Source: an uncultured Pseudomonadales bacterium
GTDB lineage: Bacteria; Pseudomonadota; Gammaproteobacteria; Pseudomonadales; IMCC2047
Direction of reading: 5' to 3'
Assembly (NCBI GenBank): GCA_947258415.1
Contig: CAMYIF010000002.1
Coordinates: 1 to 39,721 of the forward strand
Length of the DNA: 39,721 nucleotides
Both the position numbers and the translations under genes were made by a program. Numbering within the stretch: position 1 is the first letter of the stretch; the number at the start of each line of letters is the position of its first letter. The notes beneath the pieces are model-generated. The model did not search any database. It was not told where the DNA came from and saw only the letters and a program-made list of their open reading frames with translations. Shown piece by piece: positions 1 to 7,259 of this stretch.

Positions 1-2658
1 GGTAGTTTTAACCAGGCGCGTATCCTTGGCCAGCAGGTGCGTGATCAGGGCCTGTTTGTGCTGTTCGAAACCGGTCTCGTCCATTGCGTCCAGTTTTGTC
101 TTGAAGCGATTGATAAATTGCCCGGTATATTCGACGAGATTTCCACTTGAGTGGCTGGGTGATTGCACGATAAACACAAGTCCGGGCACGTCAAGAAAAT
201 TCAATTGCGACGCGTAAACAATATAACCCAGCTGCTTTTCGGTCCTGAGTTCATGAAAGAAGGGCACCGAGACGATTTCGGACAACAGGGCAAAGGTTGC
301 GCGCGAAGTGGTGCTTTTGTCAGCACCCTGGAAATAGACTGCCACGGCCGAATCGGGGTGGGGCACATCAAAGCTAAAACATTGCATGGGCAAGGTAACT
401 TTTGCCACTTTACTTCGGGGTACAGACTCTGCCAAAAAGGCGTCTTTAAAGGTCTGGTTAATTAAATCTGCCATGCTGCGTGCACTTTGTTGTGAAATAT
501 TGCCATTGGCCAGCGAAACTATCTCGACGTCAGCAAACAATTCGGGAACAAATGCTACCAGGTGATCCCGGGTCAGGTCTGACAAGGCAGTCTCCATTTC
601 AGGAACAGACCAGCTGGGTGTCATCAGTAGCTCGGAAATCTTGCTCGAGGCCTGCCTGGACGGAGGCGACTTGCGTGTATTGGCCAGTTGCCGTTGCAGT
701 CGTTGTTTTACCTGCTCAAAGCGTGCGGCGTTTAATTGCGGATTCTTTATTGTGCGCAGGATTTGGGATAACAGGACCGATTGTTTCTGCTGGTAGCCTG
801 ACACCCGAATGCTGATTCCCCGCATATGCTTATAGAGTTGGTAATTGAGATTGGCCAGATACGCCGGGTAAGCAAATTCATTCAGCTCCTCGTTGACCAT
901 ACTGACGTACAACTTTGTCAACACAGCCTGACGCGGTGTCCGGTTAGCCTCGGGCGAGCGAATGCTGAAATAGAAATTGGCACGGGGCGTACCAAAACTG
1001 TTGTCAAACTTGTACCAGAGCGATAACCCGGTTTGGTTTAATATTTGTACAGGAATTTTATGATCCTGCTCGGGTGGTGGAAGCAAGGCCAGGTCATCCG
1101 GAATAAAAGGGTTTGCCGGGGGTAATCGCAGCATGCCATTGCTAACCGGGTTCAGCCACCCTTGTTGATCTGCAGAGTTGATATCGAGCACGGCATAAGG
1201 CGTTTCGTACCATCTTGTTTTTTTATCCGTTTTTAATTCCTTCGCCACTACCATCATCAACAGGTTATCGGGAGTCAACTTGTTTAAATAGGTACGTATC
1301 AGTTGCGGGTCAAAATGGCTCATCACATAGGGTGCTAACAGAATGTCTTTGATCGGGTAATCGTGCATCCGCCTGGACAGGGACGAAGCCAGGTCAATAT
1401 TTGCTCTGTTTTCCTCGTAGACAAAGGCAATATGATGGAGCCTGGATTGCTCCTGGTAGCGCCACTCCTCGATACCCTGCTGCCGGATCAGGTCAATTTC
1501 CTCGAAAACGGCGCGTGTAATCTGATCAATGTGGTCCAGCCCGGATCGGGTCAGTCCGATATTAATTTCAAATGTGGCAAAACCGTCACCGGATAAACCC
1601 TGGCTGGCAGACAATCCTTCTGCCCATCCCTGTGTTTTTAAATAGGAAAGCAGGCTTCCAGGACCTTCGTGGCCAATCAGATTGGCTATATATTGAACAG
1701 GTTTTTGTCGATAAAAAGATTTTGGGTTGGTAACAGGAAACTGCATGCGCAGGCTGCGGCGTTCATTGATCGGGATCATATTCAATCGCACAGGCAGCAG
1801 CTCGTCAGGGTAGAGTGGTTGGCTTTCACTTTGGGCCGGGCCTTGTGATTTATTATTCTTTTTCGGGCTACCCCGGTCAGGTATGGCGCTGAACTTTTCT
1901 TCGACAAGTTTTCGTAACTGGCTAACCGGTTCCTTGCCGACCACTACCAGGGTCATCGCATCGGCCGAATAATACTGCTGGTAAAAATCAATAAGATCCT
2001 GGTGTATCGATGCAGGGTTATTACCCGCCAGGGTTTCCAGGTTGCCGACGTTGAACTTGCTGAACGGGTGCGCCGGATTGGCAAGGGTTTTTAATATGTC
2101 CTGCTGGCGTCTGTAATCACTTTTCAGTCCCGACTGATATTCGGCGTGAACGGCATGTTTCTCGCGATCAACAAACTCCTCGTTAAACAGGGGTGAAATG
2201 AAGAACTGGGCAAACCGGTCCAGCGATGGCGCCAGGTACTGATGATGGACATCAAAAAAGTAATTGGTATGCTCAAGTGCGGTGTAGGCATTGTTGGAGC
2301 CACCATGGGAACTGATAAAGCGCCTGAATTCACCGGGTTCATTGTATTTTTCCGTACCCAAAAACAGCATGTGTTCAAGGAAATGGGCCATTCCGTAGCG
2401 GTGATCAGGATCACTGCCGCTACCCACTTTAATATCGAGGGAGGCCGCCGCCTTATCTGCATCCGGGTCGGAAATGACCAGCGCTCGAAGCCTGTTTGGC
2501 AAGCTAAAGTGCTGATAAGTTCGTTGATCGTTGGGGCTTTTTACCGGGAACCCGGATTCGACAAAAGCGGTGTCTTTTGTCGAGACGCAGCCGGCAAGGC
2601 TGAATACCAACAGGTAGAGGAAGACTTTGATTAGGAAGGTCAATTTATTGTCAGGCAC
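1..2658 (-). CDS. M16 family zinc metalloprotease, pitrilysin (protease III)-like lipoprotein, C-terminus cut by window edge
   Basis: The frame is open from a GTG at 2658 to the left edge, giving 886 visible residues. The family is usually about 960, so some 70 C-terminal residues lie outside. The inverted zinc motif HFLEH sits at residues 92-96 and the third ligand E173 follows after exactly 76 residues, the spacing typical of pitrilysins. The R/Y-type motif ELRTEKQLGYIV lies near the visible end. The N-terminus is a lipoprotein signal with a hydrophobic stretch ending in the lipobox LAGC, so the enzyme is probably anchored in the envelope facing the periplasm, where it would degrade short peptides. 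GTG was chosen because an AGGGG ribosome site lies just upstream and it gives a compact signal peptide. E. coli protease III is soluble and periplasmic, so the lipid anchor is a difference. It appears to be transcribed alone. Confidence 0.9.
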   Translation of the reverse strand, partial: MPDNKLTFLIKVFLYLLVFSLAGCVSTKDTAFVESGFPVKSPNDQRTYQHFSLPNRLRALVISDPDADKAAASLDIKVGSGSDPDHRYGMAHFLEHMLFLGTEKYNEPGEFRRFISSHGGSNNAYTALEHTNYFFDVHHQYLAPSLDRFAQFFISPLFNEEFVDREKHAVHAEYQSGLKSDYRRQQDILKTLANPAHPFSKFNVGNLETLAGNNPASIHQDLIDFYQQYYSADAMTLVVVGKEPVSQLRKLVEEKFSAIPDRGSPKKNNKSQGPAQSESQPLYPDELLPVRLNMIPINERRSLRMQFPVTNPKSFYRQKPVQYIANLIGHEGPGSLLSYLKTQGWAEGLSASQGLSGDGFATFEINIGLTRSGLDHIDQITRAVFEEIDLIRQQGIEEWRYQEQSRLHHIAFVYEENRANIDLASSLSRRMHDYPIKDILLAPYVMSHFDPQLIRTYLNKLTPDNLLMMVVAKELKTDKKTRWYETPYAVLDINSADQQGWLNPVSNGMLRLPPANPFIPDDLALLPPPEQDHKIPVQILNQTGLSLWYKFDNSFGTPRANFYFSIRSPEANRTPRQAVLTKLYVSMVNEELNEFAYPAYLANLNYQLYKHMRGISIRVSGYQQKQSVLLSQILRTIKNPQLNAARFEQVKQRLQRQLANTRKSPPSRQASSKISELLMTPSWSVPEMETALSDLTRDHLVAFVPELFADVEIVSLANGNISQQSARSMADLINQTFKDAFLAESVPRSKVAKVTLPMQCFSFDVPHPDSAVAVYFQGADKSTTSRATFALLSEIVSVPFFHELRTEKQLGYIVYASQLNFLDVPGLVFIVQSPSHSSGNLVEYTGQFINRFKTKLDAMDETGFEQHKQALITHLLAKDTRLVKTT

Positions 2659-3027
2659 CTTTTTCCCCTGTTTAAAAAATCATTACACACTGGATACCCG
2701 GAAAATCGCATGAACCCGGAACCAAACCATGGTATTGCCCTAGTGAGACTACAGATTTTCGGGCCGGTTCACTCGTCATTGGTTGGCCGGCCACGGATGA
2801 TTGATAATAAAATAAAAGGCTGGCCAGTTGGCGGATTCCTCATTGTTCAATTCAATTTGTTCCTGGCCTTGTGTTGCTTGCGCATCAGGCTGCATTATAA
2901 CCCGGATATACCGACAGCGTATTAAAACTCTGGTAATGGCGCCTGCAGGTCAAAATTAAATATCGGCTTCGCCCGGCGAACTGATGACCTGATACCCGCA
3001 ATCCGTTAATATGCGTTGCTTTAGCCA
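2659..3027. other. Divergent intergenic region between the M16 protease and the acyltransferase gene
   Basis: This 369-base stretch separates two divergent genes and should hold both promoters. A candidate sigma-70 promoter for the rightward gene is listed separately. A 71-codon open frame at 2710-2925 has no recognisable domain and no good ribosome site, and I do not consider it a gene. Confidence 0.6.
2874..2901 (+). promoter_or_regulatory. Candidate sigma-70 promoter for the LpxL-like gene
   Basis: TTGCTT (2874-2879) and TATAAC (2896-2901) are separated by 16 bases, about 125 bases upstream of the acyltransferase start. The match is reasonable but was assigned by eye. Confidence 0.4.
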
Positions 3028-3891
3028 ATGGGAGATTTCGAGTTGTTAAAGTATGTGGCAAAACTACCGCTTGACGTCCTTTACAGATTTTCGAATATTG
3101 CCTACCTGGTCATTTATTACCTGGTTCGTTATCGACGCAGGGTAGTCGCGGAAAACCTGGCCAATGCATTCCCTGAACGCAATCCCGAAGAAAGAAAACG
3201 CATAGAAAAAGCCTTCTACCGGAATCTGGCCGATACGACTTTTGAAGTCATCAAGGCGGCCAATATGAGTGAGCAGGAATTATTACAGCGCGTTGAGCAT
3301 GCTAATACAGAAGTATTGCAACCCATTATCGATGCGGGGCAATCAATGATCCTGCTCTCGGCGCACAGCTGTAATTGGGAGTGGCTGCTGCTATCGACCA
3401 GCGTCAAGCTTCCGGTACCAATGGATGTGGTTTACAAGCCGCTGCACGATGAAGACGCCGATAAGGACATGTTCGTTACCCGCTCACGATTTGGCGTCGA
3501 CCCAATCGATATGAAAAATTTCGCCAAGGAAGTGATCAGGCGCAAAGGCACGCAGAGGGCTTATTGCATTCTTGGCGACCAGCGTCCTGGCAGTAAGGCC
3601 AAAGCCTTTGAAACCAGGTTTCTCAACCAGCCGACAAGGTTCTTTGTGGGGCCGGAAACGATCGCCGAATTCGTCAAGATACCGATCATCTATGTACATA
3701 TGCATCGTATTGAACGGGGTTATTACAGGGTCACGTTCGAGGTGCTTGCGCAACCACCCTATGAAAGCGAAAAAGACCAGTACCCGGTTACTGAGCGCTA
3801 CGTGCAGATGCTGGAAAAGCACATCCGGGAATACCCGGAAAGCTGGCTCTGGTCGCACCGTCGCTGGCGTAATCGCGGGCTGGAAAAATAA
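3028..3891 (+). CDS. LpxL/HtrB-family lipid A acyltransferase
   Basis: The 287-residue protein belongs to the lysophospholipid/lauroyl acyltransferase family, whose members add secondary acyl chains to lipid A at the cytoplasmic face of the inner membrane. The catalytic HX4E motif is at H113 and E118 (HSCNWE). An N-terminal hydrophobic segment around residues 15-35 (LYRFSNIAYLVIYYLV) fits a membrane anchor. The C-terminal ESWLWSHRRWRNR is typical of the family. The ATG at 3028 has no ribosome site. A TTG at 3043 lies 8 bases after GGGAG and would give an N-terminus starting LKYVAKLPLDVLY, closer to known family members, so the true start may be 3043. Which acyl chain or position is transferred cannot be read from sequence. 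The gene appears monocistronic. Confidence 0.85.
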   Translation: MGDFELLKYVAKLPLDVLYRFSNIAYLVIYYLVRYRRRVVAENLANAFPERNPEERKRIEKAFYRNLADTTFEVIKAANMSEQELLQRVEHANTEVLQPIIDAGQSMILLSAHSCNWEWLLLSTSVKLPVPMDVVYKPLHDEDADKDMFVTRSRFGVDPIDMKNFAKEVIRRKGTQRAYCILGDQRPGSKAKAFETRFLNQPTRFFVGPETIAEFVKIPIIYVHMHRIERGYYRVTFEVLAQPPYESEKDQYPVTERYVQMLEKHIREYPESWLWSHRRWRNRGLEK

Positions 3892-3902
3892 CATTTCCAT
3901 AT

Positions 3903-3937
3903 CTTGAAAAATTAAAGTTTGGTCATTATATATTTAT
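3903..3937 (+). promoter_or_regulatory. Candidate heat-shock (sigma-32-like) promoter for the small heat-shock gene
   Basis: CTTGAAA at 3903-3909 matches the sigma-32 -35 element exactly. The -10 side (GGTCATTA, then TATATT within 3921-3934) is a poorer match to CCCCATNT but could also serve sigma-70. Transcription would begin near 3938, immediately before the first hairpin of the structured leader, which supports the placement. Confidence 0.45.
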
Positions 3938-3938
3938 T

Positions 3939-4046
3939 ACGGGTGCTCGATGAGACCCGTACGAGGGTTGTCAGGAAAACCAGTTTCCGAAAATAACCCT
4001 TTAACCCCGAACAGATCGGGAAAACATATTGCTTAATTGAGAGGAT
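3939..4046 (+). promoter_or_regulatory. Candidate ROSE-type RNA thermometer in the hsp20 leader
   Basis: Four consecutive hairpins fill the leader. Hairpin 1 is ACGGGT/ACCCGT (3939-3944 with 3955-3960), extended by CTC/GAG. Hairpin 2 is AGGGTT/AACCCT (3964-3969 with 3995-4000), enclosing GGAAA/TTTCC (3974-3978 with 3984-3988). Hairpin 3 is CCCGA/TCGGG (4006-4010 with 4016-4020). Hairpin 4 pairs ATTGCTT (4028-4034) with the ribosome site AGAGGAT (4040-4046) across a 5-base loop, using the imperfect, partly G-opposite-G pairing characteristic of ROSE. The conserved ROSE anti-Shine-Dalgarno motif UUGCU is present at 4029-4033. ROSE elements are known to control ibpA-type genes. That this one is functional is inferred. 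Confidence 0.7.
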
Positions 4047-4052
4047 ATGAAA

Positions 4053-4541
4053 ATGACCAGACTAGACCTATCACCACTATTTCGTTCATCTGTTGGTTTC
4101 GACCATCTCGCGTCTTTGCTTGAAAGCGCAACGCGCCTGGATCAGCCCGCTTACCCGCCCTACAACATTGAGCGCGTGGGTGAGGACAAGTACCGTATTG
4201 CCATGGCAATTGCCGGCTTTAAAGACAGTGACCTGTCAATAGAGTCAGAAGGTAATGCCCTGACCGTAACCGGTACCATTGATAAAGGCAATGAAGACCG
4301 CGAATACCTCTACCAGGGTATCGCAGCCCGTAATTTCGAACGCAAGTTCCAACTGGCAGAACACGTAAAGGTCGTTGGCGCCAAATTGGAAAACGGTTTG
4401 TTGAATATTGACCTGGTAAGGGAAATCCCGGAAACCTTGAAACCGCGTAAAATTGAGATTGGTACAACTGGCGAAAAGGTTATCGAAGGTAAAGCCTCCA
4501 AGGCAGATACCAGGAAAGCCGACGAGTCCAAAGTTGCCTGA
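4053..4541 (+). CDS. Small heat-shock protein, IbpA/Hsp20 family
   Basis: This alpha-crystallin-domain chaperone holds denatured proteins in a refoldable state in the cytoplasm. The start MTRLDLSPLFRSSVGFDHL resembles the E. coli IbpA N-terminus. The alpha-crystallin domain covers roughly residues 35-130 and ends with a typical G-x-L element (ENGLLNIDL). The last 25 residues are a charged Lys/Ala-rich tail. The ATG at 4053 is preferred over the one at 4047 because AGAGG (4040-4044) is 8 bases upstream of 4053 but only 2 from 4047. The product is 162 residues. Expression is probably controlled by a heat-shock promoter and a ROSE-like thermometer, and a strong terminator follows, so it is a one-gene unit. 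Confidence 0.92.
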   Translation: MTRLDLSPLFRSSVGFDHLASLLESATRLDQPAYPPYNIERVGEDKYRIAMAIAGFKDSDLSIESEGNALTVTGTIDKGNEDREYLYQGIAARNFERKFQLAEHVKVVGAKLENGLLNIDLVREIPETLKPRKIEIGTTGEKVIEGKASKADTRKADESKVA

Positions 4542-4562
4542 TCAGGTAATCAAGGGTGAATG

Positions 4563-4591
4563 AAAAAGGGGGGCGCAAGCCTCCCTTTTTT
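4563..4591 (+). terminator. Rho-independent terminator after hsp20
   Basis: A GC-rich stem (GGGGGGC with GCCTCCC, one G-T pair) closes a GCAA loop. It is flanked by A5 and a T6 run, so it could act in both directions. Confidence 0.9.
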
Positions 4592-4903
4592 AGTTGAAGC
4601 AGGATCTGGCTGCTAGCGCGTGCTAATCCAGAGTGCATGAATGTCCCCCGGCAAAATACCAGGAATCGTTAAAATAATGTTAATAACCAGGTGCTTGCCT
4701 GCCCCTGCATTCAGAAATCGCGATTGGCGGTAGAAACAGAGAACGAATAATCAATAATAACCTGTTATCCATAATGGCCCCGAATTGATAGTGTTTCACC
4801 GTTTATTTTTTTTGCCGGTTTAACTGTATCCTGGCTGTATCTTAGGGGAAATAAAATCACAACGCCGGGAAGCCATCGCTTATAAGAGCAGGTCCTGCCC
4901 GGT
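4592..4903. other. Convergent intergenic region with no recognised feature
   Basis: This 312-base stretch lies between the ends of two convergent genes. It is AT-rich near 4740-4855. A short inverted repeat, GCAGG-T-CCTGC, sits at about 4890-4900 and has no T run. I see no open frame or RNA gene here. Confidence 0.5.
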
Positions 4904-5095
4904 TTACTCATCGTCACGCCTGATCGTGCAATGAATGTCTTCATCGGTCATGCCAACGACAAGTTCTATACGCATCGGCCGGCAGCATACCTGGCAAACT
5001 TCATAATAATCCTGATCACCAGCCGAGTAATCAAGGCTGATTTCAACAGCTTCCCCGCAGTAAGGGCAATTCGTTGTAAAACTTTTCAGCTGCAT
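4904..5095 (-). CDS. CPXCG-motif cysteine-rich protein
   Basis: This is a 63-residue protein with two cysteine pairs, CPYCG at residues 10-14 and a CQVC motif near residue 34, followed by an acidic tail. This matches the small CPXCG cysteine-rich family (Cys_rich_CPXG), a probable zinc ribbon of unknown function common in Gammaproteobacteria. GGAGG stands just before the ATG. It reads away from the Arg-rich gene at 5324, with which it shares a divergent promoter region. Confidence 0.8.
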   Translation of the reverse strand: MQLKSFTTNCPYCGEAVEISLDYSAGDQDYYEVCQVCCRPMRIELVVGMTDEDIHCTIRRDDE

Positions 5096-5160
5096 AGGCC
5101 TCCAGGTAAATCCCGGTCAAGTGTTGCCGATATACTGAACAGACACGGGTTTAGCCGGGT

Positions 5161-5166
5161 TATAAT
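5161..5166 (+). promoter_or_regulatory. Possible -10 element upstream of the Arg-rich gene
   Basis: A perfect TATAAT lies 157 bases before the start at 5324. I find no convincing -35 at 16-18 bases, so this is tentative. If used, it implies a leader of about 150 bases. Confidence 0.25.
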
Positions 5167-5323
5167 GTTGATATCCCGTTGATTATTTTCTATAAGTAGT
5201 AATAACAATACCATGGATATTTGGTGTTGGAGCAATATTAGTCGCTCATGCAGGGCTAGGGCGCATGCTGTTTATCCTGCGTTTACCAACCTTCAAAGTT
5301 TGATTTGAAAAAGGAGGATAAGG

Positions 5324-5665
5324 ATGTCAGAGCTTATTCCAACAGGGACGGTAAACAGGTTGCCGACAGAAAATAACCGGCAAAAGACTACACAGGCAGG
5401 TGTAGAGAAAACCGCTCGTTCCAAAAACCTTGCCGATGGTGACCAGCACCAGAGGGTTGAGCGACGGCGCAAGGGTAATCGCCGCCATAATCCCCCCGAA
5501 CGGCGACTATTGAATAACTCGGCGACCCGGTTAAGCACCGACCGCCGCCGAATACCCGATCGAAGATCCCGGCTGGCAGTTAATACCAGTGTTCAAACAT
5601 CCGTTAAAAAGCAGTCAACGAGTCCGGGTTCAAAAAAGGGCCGTATTATCGACGAACGCGTCTAG
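5324..5665 (+). CDS. Small arginine-rich hypothetical protein
   Basis: I do not recognise this 113-residue protein. It has an excellent ribosome site (AAGGAGG about 8 bases before the ATG), which argues that it is translated. The central part (residues about 46-83) is a run of Arg-rich motifs: VERRRKGNRRHNPPERR, then TDRRRIPDRRSR. The N- and C-terminal parts are polar, rich in Thr, Asn, Gln, Ser and Lys, with no membrane segment or signal peptide, so most of it is probably disordered. The strong positive charge could suit binding of nucleic acid or of anionic polymers, but that is conjecture. It stands alone between a divergent CPXCG gene and a convergent amidase gene. Confidence 0.65.
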   Translation: MSELIPTGTVNRLPTENNRQKTTQAGVEKTARSKNLADGDQHQRVERRRKGNRRHNPPERRLLNNSATRLSTDRRRIPDRRSRLAVNTSVQTSVKKQSTSPGSKKGRIIDERV

Positions 5666-5733
5666 GTTTGGTGCGATAACCCATATTGGCCATTACCTTC
5701 TGCAGCCCGTTTAACTGCAGGGACTGGACCGGT

Positions 5734-6516
5734 TTATTTGATAATAAACTGATCGGCATCCATATAGGCGGGGAAGCGTTTTCGGTAATCCATGAGCGCA
5801 TCGTAATTTAACCGGGTTGTAAAACATCCTCCCATTGCGCCTGCAAACAGCAGTTGTTCACCCGCAGCACCGTGCACGACAGAGTCACCCTGGTAGGAAA
5901 TATTATTGCCGTCGGTGCCGATAATATTGACACCTGCTACATAGGACAGATTTTCTATTGCGCGGGCTTTCAACAGAGTGCGCCAATGTTCACTGCGGGC
6001 AGCAGGCCAATTGGCGATATAGACCAGTAAATCATAATCATTTTTATTGCGACTCCAGACCGGGAATCGAAGGTCATAACAAACCATCGGGCATATTCTC
6101 CAACCCTTGTAATTAACTATCAGCCTGGTCTTCCCGCCCTGATAATGCTTGTGCTCTTGCGCCATCCGAAACAGGTGTCGCTTGTCGTAATGCTGGAATT
6201 GGCCGTCGGGGTGCATAAAAACCAGGCGATTATAATAGTGTATGCCCTGTTTGCCGGTTTTTCTGTAAGGAAGGCTGGCCACGATGGCACTATTTTTCTG
6301 CTGCGATGTTTGTGACAGCCACTCGAGGGTTTTACCGTCCCCGGATTCTGCTACCGAGTCGGGTTGCATGGTGAAACCGGTATTAAACATTTCCGGTAAA
6401 ATAATCAGGTCGGTGTCATTGAGCGTGCTTATGAGCCGACCGAACTGCTCGCAGTTGGCATCCGGGTCGAGCCAGTGAAGTGGCTGCTGGATCATGGTGA
6501 CAGTTAAATCTTGCAT
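5734..6516 (-). CDS. yafV: Nitrilase-superfamily omega-amidase (YafV/Nit2-like)
   Basis: The 260-residue carbon-nitrogen hydrolase shows the full catalytic set: E42 in LPEMF, K112 in YDKRHLF and nucleophile C146 in MVCYDLRFPVW. Length and motif context match YafV, the bacterial omega-amidase that hydrolyses alpha-ketoglutaramate and alpha-ketosuccinamate, a metabolite-repair step after glutamine or asparagine transamination. It is cytoplasmic. It runs convergent to the Arg-rich gene and has no partner gene in its direction. The substrate assignment rests on similarity to the YafV/Nit2 branch and would need confirmation against other nitrilase branches. Confidence 0.87.
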   Translation of the reverse strand: MQDLTVTMIQQPLHWLDPDANCEQFGRLISTLNDTDLIILPEMFNTGFTMQPDSVAESGDGKTLEWLSQTSQQKNSAIVASLPYRKTGKQGIHYYNRLVFMHPDGQFQHYDKRHLFRMAQEHKHYQGGKTRLIVNYKGWRICPMVCYDLRFPVWSRNKNDYDLLVYIANWPAARSEHWRTLLKARAIENLSYVAGVNIIGTDGNNISYQGDSVVHGAAGEQLLFAGAMGGCFTTRLNYDALMDYRKRFPAYMDADQFIIK

Positions 6517-7259
6517 AGCCGTTTTGCCGCCTCAATAAGTGTTAAATTTTCCTTGCAAAAACAAAGCGAACCAGTCGCGTGTTGATTATCTCTTTATAGC
6601 AGTCTGGAACTGGAATGGCTGCCACGCCCGCTTTCGTGACCAGCAATCCGATAAAGCTTTTACCATTTATATCCCTTATATTGCCATATTCTGTCAATTG
6701 AAAAGCAGGTGTTCACAGTCTTCGTCTGAAAGCAAAACGATATAAGTGTCACGATTAATACTCGCCGGGGCCAGCATGTCCGGATCCTGCAAAATTCAAC
6801 CGGTCGGATTGTACGGGCAGTTGATAATAATCGGGTGCGCCGGTTAATAGTGTCATTAACCCGGTCACTATCGATACCAAAACCGGGTGGCAGATGGGGG
6901 TGTGTACACATATGCCGTCATTTAACTCGATCGCAGGCGCGTAACTGTCGCAGACGGGGTCGAACAGTATGACTTCATGATTGGGCTGGACGGTCACTAT
7001 TTGCGGCATGATCGAAAAAATCGTTGTGCCTGCCTGCGGTAATATGCTGTTCGGATCCATGAAAAGATGCCCCGATAATACCATCAGGGCTGTTTATTAT
7101 AGACATGAACAATCGATGCGAGATATCCGGATAAAAACGAAAACATTGATCGAAATTCCACGTGCAATTTTGCATTCGTCTGCCGTGCAATGTAACTGTA
7201 ACTTTAAGCATCCATCATGTAAAATCTCCCGCTTCATATAACCCTTGAATGGATTTTAA
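6517..7259. other. Gene-poor region between the amidase and serA
   Basis: These 743 bases contain only one open frame that I consider possible, on the minus strand at 6755-7084. The remainder shows no recognised domain, RNA gene or strong terminator. The last 100 bases are AT-rich and presumably hold the serA promoter, though no clear pair of hexamers stands out. Confidence 0.5.
6755..7084 (-). CDS. Hypothetical protein, doubtful
   Basis: This is an unrecognised 109-codon frame. Codon choice (GAC, CCC, CTG, GGC, CCG) resembles neighbouring real genes. The sequence has a plausible mix of hydrophobic and polar residues, with the segment VLVSIVTGLMTLLTG near residues 68-82. No ribosome site precedes either ATG (7084 or 7060). 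A perfect TATAAT on the minus strand at about 7094-7099 would start transcription only a few bases before 7084, which would make the message leaderless. No domain is apparent. Treat it as a possible orphan gene. Confidence 0.3.
   Translation of the reverse strand: MVLSGHLFMDPNSILPQAGTTIFSIMPQIVTVQPNHEVILFDPVCDSYAPAIELNDGICVHTPICHPVLVSIVTGLMTLLTGAPDYYQLPVQSDRLNFAGSGHAGPGEY

Noticed and set aside
2124-2462. Minus-strand frame of 112 codons inside the M16 gene
   Set aside because: It is a shifted frame. The neighbouring minus-strand frame carries the HFLEH zinc motif and continues through the whole region.
2710-2925. 71-codon plus-strand frame in the intergenic region
   Set aside because: No domain, no ribosome site, and it overlaps the likely promoter of the acyltransferase gene.
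6981-7241. Plus-strand 86-codon frame before serA
   Set aside because: No ribosome site and no domain. It overlaps the minus-strand candidate and the serA promoter region.
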